Of a stretch of DNA of 64,000 bases, positions 26,133 through 34,573 are shown one piece after another. The position numbers and the translations under genes were made by a program. Where the stretch lies: contig JAEUSQ010000039.1 of assembly GCA_016788705.1 (NCBI GenBank), positions 310,001 to 374,000 on the forward strand, read 5' to 3'. Positions within the stretch are counted from its first letter, which is position 1. Every line of letters starts with the position of its first letter. This stretch comes from Bacteroidetes Order II. bacterium. GTDB lineage: Bacteria; Bacteroidota; Rhodothermia; Rhodothermales; UBA2364. The notes under the pieces are model-generated. The model made no database searches. It was not told where the DNA came from and saw nothing but the letters and a program-made list of their open reading frames with translations.

Positions 26133-27617
26133 ATGAACACTACCCAAGATACGTCGTTCTTTGGGCATCCACGCGGCTTAGCGACGTTGTTTTTCACCGA
26201 GATGTGGGAGCGATTCAGCTATTACGGCGGTCGTGCCCTGCTTATTTTATACATGACCGATCAATTGGTAAATGGCGGACTTGGCTTCACGGTAGCCGAT
26301 GCAGGAGCCATTTATGGACTTTATACCGCCTCGGTATATCTAACCAACCTACCCGGTGGCTGGATTTCGGACAAGTTCTTGGGTGCGCGAAATGCCGTTT
26401 TTTATGGGGGTATTATTATCGCCCTTGGAAACGTGTTGCTGGCATTTCCGGGACTTGGCTTTTTCTATGGCGGATTGGCATTGATTGCATTGGGAACGGG
26501 CTTGCTTAAGCCCAATGTGAGCACGATGGTTGGTTCGTTGTATGACAAAACAGACAACCGCCGAGATGCCGGATTTTCAATCTTCTATATGGGAATCAAT
26601 TTAGGTGCCTTCTTAGCCCCATTGATTGCCGGATACATTGGAGAGACGATCAATTGGCGTTATGGCTTCTTGGCCGTAGCTGTGGGGATGTGTATCGGCT
26701 TGGTGCAATACAAAATGGGAGACAAACACCTTGGGACTGTAGGGCACTTTATCCCACCCTCCACCAGCGAAGAAGCCGCTAAACAAAGGAAGTCACTTCT
26801 CATGGCCATACTCTTTCTGGCGGCCTCTTTTGCAATTCCTTATTTACTTCATGTTACCGGATCTATTCAGATTACCATTGACTGGATTAAGACCGCCATG
26901 ACCTATGTATTTATTGCAATCCCGATTGTTTATTTCGGATTTTTATTCCTCAGGGGCGGGTTTACGAGCGATGAGAAGAAGCGATTGGCTGCTATTTTTG
27001 TTTTCTTCGTCGCAGCGGCTCTGTTCTGGGGCTCGTTCGAGCAAGCTGGTTCTACCCTCACCCTCTTTGCAGATCGCCACACCAACAACCAAATATTCGG
27101 GCTTCCCTTCCCCACCACTTGGTGGCAATCGGTTAACTCCATCTGGATTATCTCGTTGGCGCCTGTCTTTGCCGCACTCTGGCTGTATTTGAACAAGAAG
27201 AATTTAGAGCCTTCCACCCCGGTTAAGTTTGGATTAGGCTTGTTGTTTGTTGGTCTTAGCTTCCTTTTATTGGTCATTCCAGCCAATGCCATTGTTGCAT
27301 CTTCAGACGTAAAAGTGGGTGTTATGTGGCTGTTGACGGTCTATCTTCTACAAACCATAGGAGAGCTGTGCTTAAGTCCGGTGGGGTTGAGCACCATGAC
27401 GAAATTGGCCCCCGAACGCGTGGTCGGTCAGATGATGGGGGTATGGTTCCTTGGTGCTGCCGTAGGCAATTTTATTGGTGGTAATGTGGGTGGATTATTC
27501 GAGACCTACCCCCTTAACAGCCTATTCTTGGCCGTAGCAGGTACCTCTATTGCCGTTTCGGTGGTGATGTTTGCTTTAGTACCGTGGGTGAAGAAGTTGA
27601 TGGGCGATGTAAAATAA
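26133..27617 (+). CDS. POT/PTR-family proton-dependent peptide transporter
   Basis: Inner-membrane di/tripeptide:proton symporter of 494 residues, normal length. The frame is open from 26001, but the first 44 codons are not protein-like. ATG 26133 (MNTTQDTSFFGHPRGLATLF) gives the usual N-terminus. The family's ExxER motif on helix 1 is seen in EMWERFSYYGGRALL. The PTR signature GGWISDKFLGARNAVFYGG and GTGLLKPNVSTMVGSLY follow, then DAGFSIFYMGINLGAFLAP and the second-half motif ELCLSPVGLSTMTKLAP. About 12-14 hydrophobic helices are visible. It could import peptides for the hydroxyproline route, but that link is inferred. Confidence 0.95.
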   Translation: MNTTQDTSFFGHPRGLATLFFTEMWERFSYYGGRALLILYMTDQLVNGGLGFTVADAGAIYGLYTASVYLTNLPGGWISDKFLGARNAVFYGGIIIALGNVLLAFPGLGFFYGGLALIALGTGLLKPNVSTMVGSLYDKTDNRRDAGFSIFYMGINLGAFLAPLIAGYIGETINWRYGFLAVAVGMCIGLVQYKMGDKHLGTVGHFIPPSTSEEAAKQRKSLLMAILFLAASFAIPYLLHVTGSIQITIDWIKTAMTYVFIAIPIVYFGFLFLRGGFTSDEKKRLAAIFVFFVAAALFWGSFEQAGSTLTLFADRHTNNQIFGLPFPTTWWQSVNSIWIISLAPVFAALWLYLNKKNLEPSTPVKFGLGLLFVGLSFLLLVIPANAIVASSDVKVGVMWLLTVYLLQTIGELCLSPVGLSTMTKLAPERVVGQMMGVWFLGAAVGNFIGGNVGGLFETYPLNSLFLAVAGTSIAVSVVMFALVPWVKKLMGDVK

Positions 27618-27660
27618 TATCTTCAAGAATCAGACTTGCGATTTTAGGATTTGCAACATA

Positions 27661-27694
27661 ATGGCGTAACTTCCGTTCTTGGGGGTTGCGCCAT
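27661..27694 (+). terminator. Hairpin between the peptide transporter and dut
   Basis: ATGGCGTAAC pairs with GTTGCGCCAT (10 bp, one G-T) around 14 bases. The following T content is weak, so it may be a terminator or simply a structured leader of dut. Confidence 0.45.
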
Positions 27695-27732
27695 TTGTGT
27701 GTCGCTCCGTATTCAAAACCAACGTTGTTGTT

Positions 27733-28179
27733 ATGGTTATACCCATTGAAATAACTCCAAACGGGTTAGACTTGCCGCTGCCCCGATATGCAACCTCTAA
27801 GAGTGCTGGAATGGATCTTTTGGCTGCTATACCCGCCGAAGAACCTGTTATATTAAAACCGGGTGAGCGTGGTTTAATCCCTTCTGGCTTAAAAATAGCC
27901 CTTCCGGATGGTTACGAAGCACAAATTCGCCCCAGAAGTGGTTTGGCTTTTAGGTTTGGCGTCACCATCTTGAACGCTCCGGGTACCATAGATGCCGATT
28001 TTCGGGGCGAGGTAAAAGTGCTACTCATCAATTTTGGTAAAGAGCCTTTTATTATTCATCGTGGAGACCGGATCGCCCAAATGGTTATTGCCCCCTATTC
28101 CGTCGCTTCTTGGCAGTTTGTTTCACCGTTGGACGAAACACCTCGTGGCGAGGGTGGATTCGGCCATACGGGTATATAA
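27733..28179 (+). CDS. dut: Deoxyuridine 5'-triphosphate nucleotidohydrolase (dUTPase)
   Basis: Hydrolyses dUTP to dUMP, keeping uracil out of DNA and feeding thymidylate synthesis. All five motifs of the trimeric family are present in 148 residues: [42 protein letters not shown] and [10 protein letters not shown]. The start is ATG 27733 ([11 protein letters not shown]); an upstream extension of the frame is not protein-like. It begins a closely packed plus-strand group with the CDP-alcohol transferase (18 bases away), MscS and FtsY genes. Confidence 0.97.
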   Translation: MVIPIEITPNGLDLPLPRYATSKSAGMDLLAAIPAEEPVILKPGERGLIPSGLKIALPDGYEAQIRPRSGLAFRFGVTILNAPGTIDADFRGEVKVLLINFGKEPFIIHRGDRIAQMVIAPYSVASWQFVSPLDETPRGEGGFGHTGI

Positions 28180-28197
28180 CATAATCGGATTCAACAA

Positions 28198-29178
28198 ATG
28201 GAAGAATCTGTTAAACAATTGGATTTAGGCCGTTTTTGGACGGCTCCGAATATATTGAGCATCAGTCGTGCGGTGGTGGTAATCCCTATTATGTACCTCA
28301 TCATGACACAAGGACCCATTTCTTGGCTGGCGGGATGTGTGTTATGGGGCATCGCATCCGATTGGTTAGACGGTCAGGTGGCCCGTTGGACGAATACGGT
28401 ATCCGGCTGGGGAAAGGTATTGGATCCCTTGGCCGATAAAGTGGCCGCGATTGGGATTGTTTTTGCATTGGTTTGGGTGGGTGCCGTACCTCTCTGGTTA
28501 ATGGTGATTGTGGCTGCAAGAGACCTCCTCATTGTTTCGGGGGGTATTTTGTTATCCCGAAAAATTGGCGAAGTGGCAATGAGCATTTGGACAGGGAAAG
28601 TAGCGGTTACGGTTCTCTCACTTATGGTGCTTTCGGCGATTCTGAAGGTACATCCGGCCATCACCCTCATCTATACCCAAACCGCCGCTGCGCTTTTCAT
28701 CTATTCCTTTTTCCTGTATGCGCTTCGGGTATGGGGCTATGTCCGAACGGGAAAAGATGCCACCTTCGGCCAACTATTGGATGCATACGCCAACGAAATT
28801 ACAGTGGCTTTGCTTGCAACCTTTATGTACCTAAGCCCAGCCCAACAGTTTGAGGCCCTTTTACCTGCCTTCATGTGGCTCTCTTGGGCCTGTGTAATGA
28901 CCTGCATTTTGTTTGGTTGGAATGCGTTTAAAAGAAGGCAGCGGATATTTTACCCCAATGTTTTACATCTTCCCGTAGCAACAACTTTTTTGTATGCACT
29001 ATACCTGATGTTAGAGCCTGATGCAGAAGTAGTACGATACGGCCAATGGCTTATTTTGGGCTTGATGGCCTATGCCTACTTTCTTTTTATCATTGCTTCT
29101 TTTTGGCGCTATAAGCCCTTAGAGTATATTCAAAAAACAGTCCCTCCCACACAAGAACCCTCCACCAAACATGATTGA
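28198..29178 (+). CDS. CDP-alcohol phosphatidyltransferase
   Basis: Integral membrane enzyme of phospholipid synthesis. The family signature DG-x2-AR-x8-G-x3-D-x3-D is exact: WLDGQVARWTNTVSGWGKVLDPLADK at residues about 60-85. PgsA-type enzymes are about 180-200 residues. This one has 326, with the extra length in a C-terminal half of several more hydrophobic helices (from about residue 200). So either phosphatidylglycerophosphate synthase with an extension or another transferase of the family is possible. It overlaps the next gene by eight bases, implying coupled translation. Confidence 0.88.
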   Translation: MEESVKQLDLGRFWTAPNILSISRAVVVIPIMYLIMTQGPISWLAGCVLWGIASDWLDGQVARWTNTVSGWGKVLDPLADKVAAIGIVFALVWVGAVPLWLMVIVAARDLLIVSGGILLSRKIGEVAMSIWTGKVAVTVLSLMVLSAILKVHPAITLIYTQTAAALFIYSFFLYALRVWGYVRTGKDATFGQLLDAYANEITVALLATFMYLSPAQQFEALLPAFMWLSWACVMTCILFGWNAFKRRQRIFYPNVLHLPVATTFLYALYLMLEPDAEVVRYGQWLILGLMAYAYFLFIIASFWRYKPLEYIQKTVPPTQEPSTKHD

Positions 29179-30022
29179 GTGGTTTCGTATAAATATTTCT
29201 GGCGACCATGCCGAGGAATTACTGATTTCAATGGCCATTCTGGTCGTTGGTTGGGTGATCCGTAAATTGACAGGTGAGGTTTTGATTCGTAAGATCGAAG
29301 ACCCACACCATCGGTTCACCATCAACCGTCGTGTGGGCCGAAGCCTAGCAATTGCCACATTGGTGCTGGTGGTGGCCATCTGGTTTCCAAACCTGAAAGA
29401 AATTGTGGCGATCCTGTCCCTTTTTGGTGCGGGTTTGGCCATCGTCAACCGAGAAGTGATCCTAAGTATGGTGGCATGGCTACACATCATTACCCGCCAA
29501 CCCTATGGTGTGGGCGACCGTATTGAACTTAATGGTGTTTCTGGAGATGTTATTGACATCAGTTTATTGGTCACCACCATGATGGAAACCCGTGAATGGG
29601 TACAAGGAGACCAAAGCACCGGACGCATTATGCGAATCCCGAATAACTGGGTTTTCCTCTATGCCGTCAAAAACTACACCCAAGGGTTCGAATATATTTG
29701 GAACGAGCTTTCGGTTACGGTTTCTGATAAAAGTGATTGGAATATGGCACGGGAGATCATGATGTCTCTGGCGCAAGAATCATCGTTTATCGTAGAACAT
29801 CAAGTTAAATCCCAACTCAAAACCATGACGCAGGAATACTTGGTTTATTACAGTACGCTTACACCTTTTGTTTATGTTGCTACGAACGAACGTGGCATCC
29901 AGCTAACCCTCCGATATTTATGCAAAGTCCGAAACAGGCGAGGAAGCGAACACGCCATTATGCTTCGTATCTTGGAGGAATTTGCCAAAAACCCGTCCAT
30001 TGAGATGGTATTTTTTAAATAG
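29171..30022 (+). CDS. MscS-family mechanosensitive ion channel
   Basis: Inner-membrane tension-gated channel of 283 residues with two or three N-terminal membrane helices (residues about 15-35, 58-80 and 84-110). The pore-helix region FGAGLAIVNREVILSMVAWLHI leads into the conserved beta domain RQPYGVGDRIELNGVSGDVIDISLLVTTMME, followed by RIMRIPNNWVF. The Ala/Gly-rich pore helix is less regular than in E. coli MscS. The role would be release of solutes on osmotic downshift. It lies between the CDP-alcohol transferase (8-base overlap) and ftsY (19-base gap). Confidence 0.9.
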   Translation: MIEWFRINISGDHAEELLISMAILVVGWVIRKLTGEVLIRKIEDPHHRFTINRRVGRSLAIATLVLVVAIWFPNLKEIVAILSLFGAGLAIVNREVILSMVAWLHIITRQPYGVGDRIELNGVSGDVIDISLLVTTMMETREWVQGDQSTGRIMRIPNNWVFLYAVKNYTQGFEYIWNELSVTVSDKSDWNMAREIMMSLAQESSFIVEHQVKSQLKTMTQEYLVYYSTLTPFVYVATNERGIQLTLRYLCKVRNRRGSEHAIMLRILEEFAKNPSIEMVFFK

Positions 30023-30041
30023 CCTAAACCAATAACCTCCC

Positions 30042-30992
30042 ATGGGATTTTTTGATCGGTTCAAAAAGCGTGATAATGAAAATTTAGAACAAGGCCTGGA
30101 AAAAACCAGAACGTCTTTTCTTGGAAAGCTCAACACCATGATCCGAGGTAAGGACAAGGTGGACGAAGAAGTGTTGGATGAACTCGAAGGTATTTTGGTA
30201 ACCAGCGATGTGGGGGTTAAAACCACCATCGAAATCATCCAAAAAATTGAAGAGCGGGTGGCCCGAGACAAATACGTGAATACTGCCGACCTAAACGGCA
30301 TCATTCGTTCGGAAGTGGCAGAGCTTCTGCTTGGTTCCACCTCCGAACGTCCGGCAGATTTTGAGGCCCCACTTCCCCATAAGCCACATGTCATCATGGT
30401 TGTTGGGGTGAATGGGGTTGGTAAAACTACCTCCATTGGTAAAATGGCTTATCGCTATAAAGAAGCCGGAAAACAAGTCGTTTTGGGCGCTGCAGATACT
30501 TTCCGTGCTGCAGCAACCGAACAGTTGGGGATTTGGGCAGACCGTGTGGGCGTCCCCATCATCAAACAAGGACAGGGCGCAGACCCAGCTGCAGTAGCTT
30601 TTGACACGCTGGCTTCCGCCAAGAAGCAACAGGCAGATGTGGTTCTGATTGATACGGCTGGTCGGCTTCACAACAAAGGTGGCCTGATGGATGAACTCTC
30701 CAAAGTAAAACGGGTGATGGATCGTCAGATACCGGGCGCTCCACACGAGGTGTTGCTGGTTTTAGATGCCTCGGTTGGTCAGAATGCCTTACGTCAAGCC
30801 GAAGAATTTACCAAAAGCGTGGAAGTGACGGGCTTAGTTCTAACCAAGCTTGATGGAACCGCCAAAGGGGGAATTGTCATTTGTATCTCTAACGAGTTTA
30901 ATGTACCGGTGAAGTATATTGGCGTTGGCGAAAAAGTGGAAGACCTTCAGGTTTTTGATAAACGCACTTTTGTCGAAAAGATATTTGTTTAG
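30042..30992 (+). CDS. ftsY: Signal recognition particle receptor FtsY
   Basis: GTPase that docks SRP-bound ribosomes at the membrane. The protein has 316 residues with a short charged N-terminus (MGFFDRFKKRDNENLEQGLE) in place of the long acidic region of E. coli. NG domain motifs are all visible: G1 GVNGVGKTTSIGKMA, the insertion-box AADTFRAAATEQL, DTAGRLHNK, TKLDGTAKGG and the C-terminal GVGEKVEDLQVF. Last gene of the dut-to-ftsY group; no obvious terminator follows. Confidence 0.98.
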   Translation: MGFFDRFKKRDNENLEQGLEKTRTSFLGKLNTMIRGKDKVDEEVLDELEGILVTSDVGVKTTIEIIQKIEERVARDKYVNTADLNGIIRSEVAELLLGSTSERPADFEAPLPHKPHVIMVVGVNGVGKTTSIGKMAYRYKEAGKQVVLGAADTFRAAATEQLGIWADRVGVPIIKQGQGADPAAVAFDTLASAKKQQADVVLIDTAGRLHNKGGLMDELSKVKRVMDRQIPGAPHEVLLVLDASVGQNALRQAEEFTKSVEVTGLVLTKLDGTAKGGIVICISNEFNVPVKYIGVGEKVEDLQVFDKRTFVEKIFV

Positions 30993-31140
30993 GCCTGTCA
31001 GACCCATTCAGCAGGTTAATTCGACGGCTCGACTTTCGCAAAAAACCGTTCTTACACTAGTGACCTCCCTACGGCGCCAAAGTTTGTAATTTCCTTTTGG
31101 AAACGAATCAGCACCTTCCCAATTTTTTCTTGGTGGAACC

Positions 31141-32490
31141 ATGATGAGAATACTTTCGCTTCGAAACGCCTTATTGTTTGTGTTACTGGCGCCAGTACTT
31201 GCCGTTACCAGTACCGCACAAAGTGTTCCGGAATTTGATGTGGACTACGTGAGTACGCGAACAAATCGTACAGACCGAACTAAGGTAGATTTTTTTACCA
31301 AAATCGCGTTGAACCAGCTCAAATTTCTGAGTCGCAGCGGACAATTTGTGGGGCAATACGAAGTCACAACAGAGGTTTTTGAAACCAATAGCAAAGGACA
31401 GGCCATACGGAAGGTTCTGAGCAATAATTGGGACCGAACTGTGCAAATTAAAAACTACGCAGAAACGCAAAGTGATCAGATATTTGATTTGACCACCAAC
31501 TCATTGGAGCTACAGCCGGGTAGCATGATGGGGCAAGTGACCATCGAAGACAAAAATTCTGGCAAAACCTTTGTCCGCGAATTTGCTTTATTGGTTCGCG
31601 GATTTGGTGCAGAAAACAAACCTGTCACCATGAGTGATCTCTCGTTGGTAGATGACTACAGCCCGAACCGCACCAACTTTACGCCTAATGTTTCAAACAC
31701 ATTGGGCAGCGACCGGAGCGAAGCCATTTTTTACTTCGACGTATTTGCGAAAGAATCCATTTCTTTAACCGTTTCGTATAGCGTGCAACAACTCAAAAAC
31801 TCTGCCCGCCGTCCTTCGGTTCGCAATCTTTTGAATTTCCGTCCAGATGGATCCAACTTAGAAACCGTAGGTGTGGCCAACTGGAATTCCAAACCACTCC
31901 GAGTGAAACCTGGTGAAAATTCGGGTGTAGTGAATATCCCTTTGAAAGACCTTAAAGCCGGGGCATATCAAATAAATGTGTTATTAAAAGGTGAAAAAGG
32001 CGAGACTTATGATGCTGCCGCCAAAGTCTTCCATATCCAATGGATGGGCTTAGATCAACAACTGAATGATATAGATCGTGCGATTTCCCAACTACGTTAT
32101 ATTGCCAAAGAAAACGAAATTTCTCAGATCCGTAGCCAACCTACGCCTGCCAAACGGGCCGACATGTTTATGGATTTCTGGCGAAAGCGCGATCCAACGC
32201 CCGGTACCAAACGGAACGAGGCGATGGAAGAGTATTATTACCGAATTTTCCATGTAAACCGAAATTTTGGACGTTTTAATGATGGATGGCAGACCGACCA
32301 AGGCGAGGTGTATGTCCGATTTGGAGAACCCACGTTCATTCAAAAACACCCATACAATTTTGGATCTGCCCAAGCATACGAAGTTTGGTACTATGAAAAC
32401 ATCGGAAAAAAATTTATTTTTATAGATAAATCCGGTGTAGGAGACTATAAATTACTAAGACCTATATGGGATGAGCGGAATCGGATGTAA
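31141..32490 (+). CDS. GWxTD-domain secreted protein
   Basis: A 449-residue exported protein. The signal peptide (MMRILSLRNALLFVLLAPVLAVTSTAQS) is followed by a beta-rich part of about 280 residues. A C-terminal domain has FWRKRDPTPGTKRNEAMEEYY and the naming motif in NDGWQTDQGEVYVRFGEP. GWxTD proteins are widespread in Bacteroidota, Rhodothermota and related phyla. Their role is not established. The second ATG (31144) is an equally good start. A terminator follows at 32535, so it is probably its own unit. Confidence 0.9.
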   Translation: MMRILSLRNALLFVLLAPVLAVTSTAQSVPEFDVDYVSTRTNRTDRTKVDFFTKIALNQLKFLSRSGQFVGQYEVTTEVFETNSKGQAIRKVLSNNWDRTVQIKNYAETQSDQIFDLTTNSLELQPGSMMGQVTIEDKNSGKTFVREFALLVRGFGAENKPVTMSDLSLVDDYSPNRTNFTPNVSNTLGSDRSEAIFYFDVFAKESISLTVSYSVQQLKNSARRPSVRNLLNFRPDGSNLETVGVANWNSKPLRVKPGENSGVVNIPLKDLKAGAYQINVLLKGEKGETYDAAAKVFHIQWMGLDQQLNDIDRAISQLRYIAKENEISQIRSQPTPAKRADMFMDFWRKRDPTPGTKRNEAMEEYYYRIFHVNRNFGRFNDGWQTDQGEVYVRFGEPTFIQKHPYNFGSAQAYEVWYYENIGKKFIFIDKSGVGDYKLLRPIWDERNRM

Positions 32491-32534
32491 TAATGGCTGA
32501 GTTATATCCGTATTTTGGTCAACTCATTTCGGAG

Positions 32535-32576
32535 AAAGGGCGCTGGTGCTCCAGTTGGGCACGGGGGCCCTTTTTT
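32535..32576 (+). terminator. Terminator after the GWxTD gene
   Basis: AAAGGGC pairs with GCCCTTT around a 25-base G/C-rich loop, followed by T's. Confidence 0.65.
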
Positions 32577-32770
32577 AATTTTGAGAGAACCAAGCTGCAC
32601 AAAGATTGGAACAAACCTTCACACCATGCTGTAATCAAACGAAACGGGTTTCAGCACCATCCAAAAACCAAATAAGCAGTTAGCCTTTTTTCTTTGTCAA
32701 CAAAAGGTTATCTTCTATTGAAGATTAGATGTGTTCCTTCACTACCCTCTTTTAACAAACCCAATTAAAT

Positions 32771-34282
32771 ATGTTACGCGTACCGAATATGCGCAGCATG
32801 ATGGTTTACTCCATCATCGCCCTCTTCTTGGCTACTTCCTTTTCATTTGCCCAGACGACACCAAAGACCGTTGACAAAAACATCATCCGGTTGAATATCC
32901 TACAAATAAATGACGTCTATGAATTGGCTCCCATCAGCGGTTATGGCGGTTTGGCGCGGGTTGCGGGCCTAAAAAAGCAATTGCGTGCCCAGAATGGAAA
33001 TACATTACTGATGATTGCGGGTGATTTTTTCAGCCCTTCAGCACTTGGAACGGCAAAAGTGAATGACGAGAGACTCATGGGCAAACAAATTGTGGCCACG
33101 TTCAACACCATAGGATTGGATTATGCCACCTTTGGGAACCACGAATTTGACATTACCGAGGAGCAATTCAAAGCCCGGATGTCTGAGTCGAAGTTTAATT
33201 GGGTATCCTCGAACGTTACAAACCAGAACCTGCAACCATTCCCCAAAGTCCCCACTTCGCAAATCATTCGGATACAAAATCAATTTGGCCGCATGATGAA
33301 AGTAGGTCTTTTTGGTGTAACGATAGATAGCAATAAAAAGCCATACGTAGCCTACCAAGACTATATGGAGAAGGCACAGGAACAAGTGGCCATTCTCCGA
33401 CCCCAAGTGGATGTTTTGATTGCACTTACGCATCTTGATATAGCCGATGACATTCGTTTGGCCGAAACCCTTCCTCAGATAGACCTCATCATGGGCGGGC
33501 ACGAGCATGAAAACATACTAGTACGGCGTGGATTGGATCTTACCCCGATTGCGAAGGCCGACGCCAATGCCCGTTCTGCTTATGTACACCGAATCACCTA
33601 CAACCGAGCCACAAAAAAACTTTCTATAAGTCATGAACTCAAAATCTTAGATGCTTCTATTCCGAGTGATCCAGCTACTGAGTTGGAAGTCAATAAATGG
33701 ATTGAAGCAGGATTTGCAGGATTCCGGGCAGAAGGCTTCGAGCCGCAGCGCACGGTTGTCACCACCAATGAATCTTTGGATGGCCGCGAGGTTTCTGTAC
33801 GGAACTATCCGGGCACCATGGGTACCAGAATTGCCGATGCCATGCGTGCGGTGGTTCCAAACGCAGATTGTGCCTTATTGAATGGCGGCTCCATTCGGAT
33901 TGACGACGTTGTGAATCCAGGACCATTGGTGGAATACGACATCATCCGTATCCTGCCTTTTGGAGGACAAGTGCTTTCCAATACCATGAAGGGGGGCCTA
34001 CTTAAAAAAGTTCTCCTGCAAGGCTTGGCCAATAAAGGGAAAGGAGGATTTCTGCATCATAGTGGCATTACCCGCGACGGTGAAAACTGGTTGATCAATG
34101 GTTCGCCTTTAGAGGAAAATAAAACCTATACTGTTGCCATGTCGGACTTTTTAGTATCTGGGCGTGAAACGGGCTTGGATTATCTGAAAGAAGGAAATCC
34201 AGACTTAAAAATTGGTGCCAAACATGGTGACATCCGTTTGGCCTTGATTAGCGAATTAAAACGGGTTTACGGACAAAATTGA
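32771..34282 (+). CDS. Secreted 5'-nucleotidase/2',3'-cyclic phosphodiesterase family protein
   Basis: A periplasmic or secreted metallophosphoesterase of 503 residues. The signal peptide ends SFSFAQ. The calcineurin-like domain has LNILQINDVYEL (DxN/D variant), MIAGDFFSPS, FGNHEFDI and LIALTHLDIADD/LIMGGHEHEN, which supply the two-metal site. The C-terminal 5'-nucleotidase domain includes NGGSIRIDD and PFGGQV, the nucleoside-binding part. Its likely role is recovery of phosphate and nucleosides from extracellular nucleotides. The first metal motif is IND where many relatives have NDxH; here the His is absent (INDVYE), a deviation worth noting. It has its own terminator. Confidence 0.9.
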   Translation: MLRVPNMRSMMVYSIIALFLATSFSFAQTTPKTVDKNIIRLNILQINDVYELAPISGYGGLARVAGLKKQLRAQNGNTLLMIAGDFFSPSALGTAKVNDERLMGKQIVATFNTIGLDYATFGNHEFDITEEQFKARMSESKFNWVSSNVTNQNLQPFPKVPTSQIIRIQNQFGRMMKVGLFGVTIDSNKKPYVAYQDYMEKAQEQVAILRPQVDVLIALTHLDIADDIRLAETLPQIDLIMGGHEHENILVRRGLDLTPIAKADANARSAYVHRITYNRATKKLSISHELKILDASIPSDPATELEVNKWIEAGFAGFRAEGFEPQRTVVTTNESLDGREVSVRNYPGTMGTRIADAMRAVVPNADCALLNGGSIRIDDVVNPGPLVEYDIIRILPFGGQVLSNTMKGGLLKKVLLQGLANKGKGGFLHHSGITRDGENWLINGSPLEENKTYTVAMSDFLVSGRETGLDYLKEGNPDLKIGAKHGDIRLALISELKRVYGQN

Positions 34283-34306
34283 TGTCGCGTACCTAAGTGA
34301 AAGACG

Positions 34307-34344
34307 AAAAAAGGGCTGCCTCGTGATAGGAGACAGCCCTTTTT
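34307..34344. terminator. Bidirectional terminator between the nucleotidase and the convergent giant gene
   Basis: A-run, GGGCTG-C-CTC, loop, GAG-A-CAGCCC, T-run: a strong stem with one internal mismatch, serving the plus-strand nucleotidase and usable from the minus side. Confidence 0.85.
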
Positions 34345-34573
34345 CAGCTCAGAATACTGCAGAAGCACGGCAGCGGTGGGTTACGTGTTTCCGGAAGGAA
34401 TGGGGCGGTTGGTATTGAGGACGCCTTTTCAGGTTACCTGCCATCCGAAAGAAGAACCAGATCTCCTTCAGACAATTGAAAATTCGTTTATCAACACCTT
34501 TTCCCCGTCCTTTCTTCGATGAACCCCCTCATTTTTTCGACGAAACCGCCTTCTTGTTCGTTAAAACAAGCTA

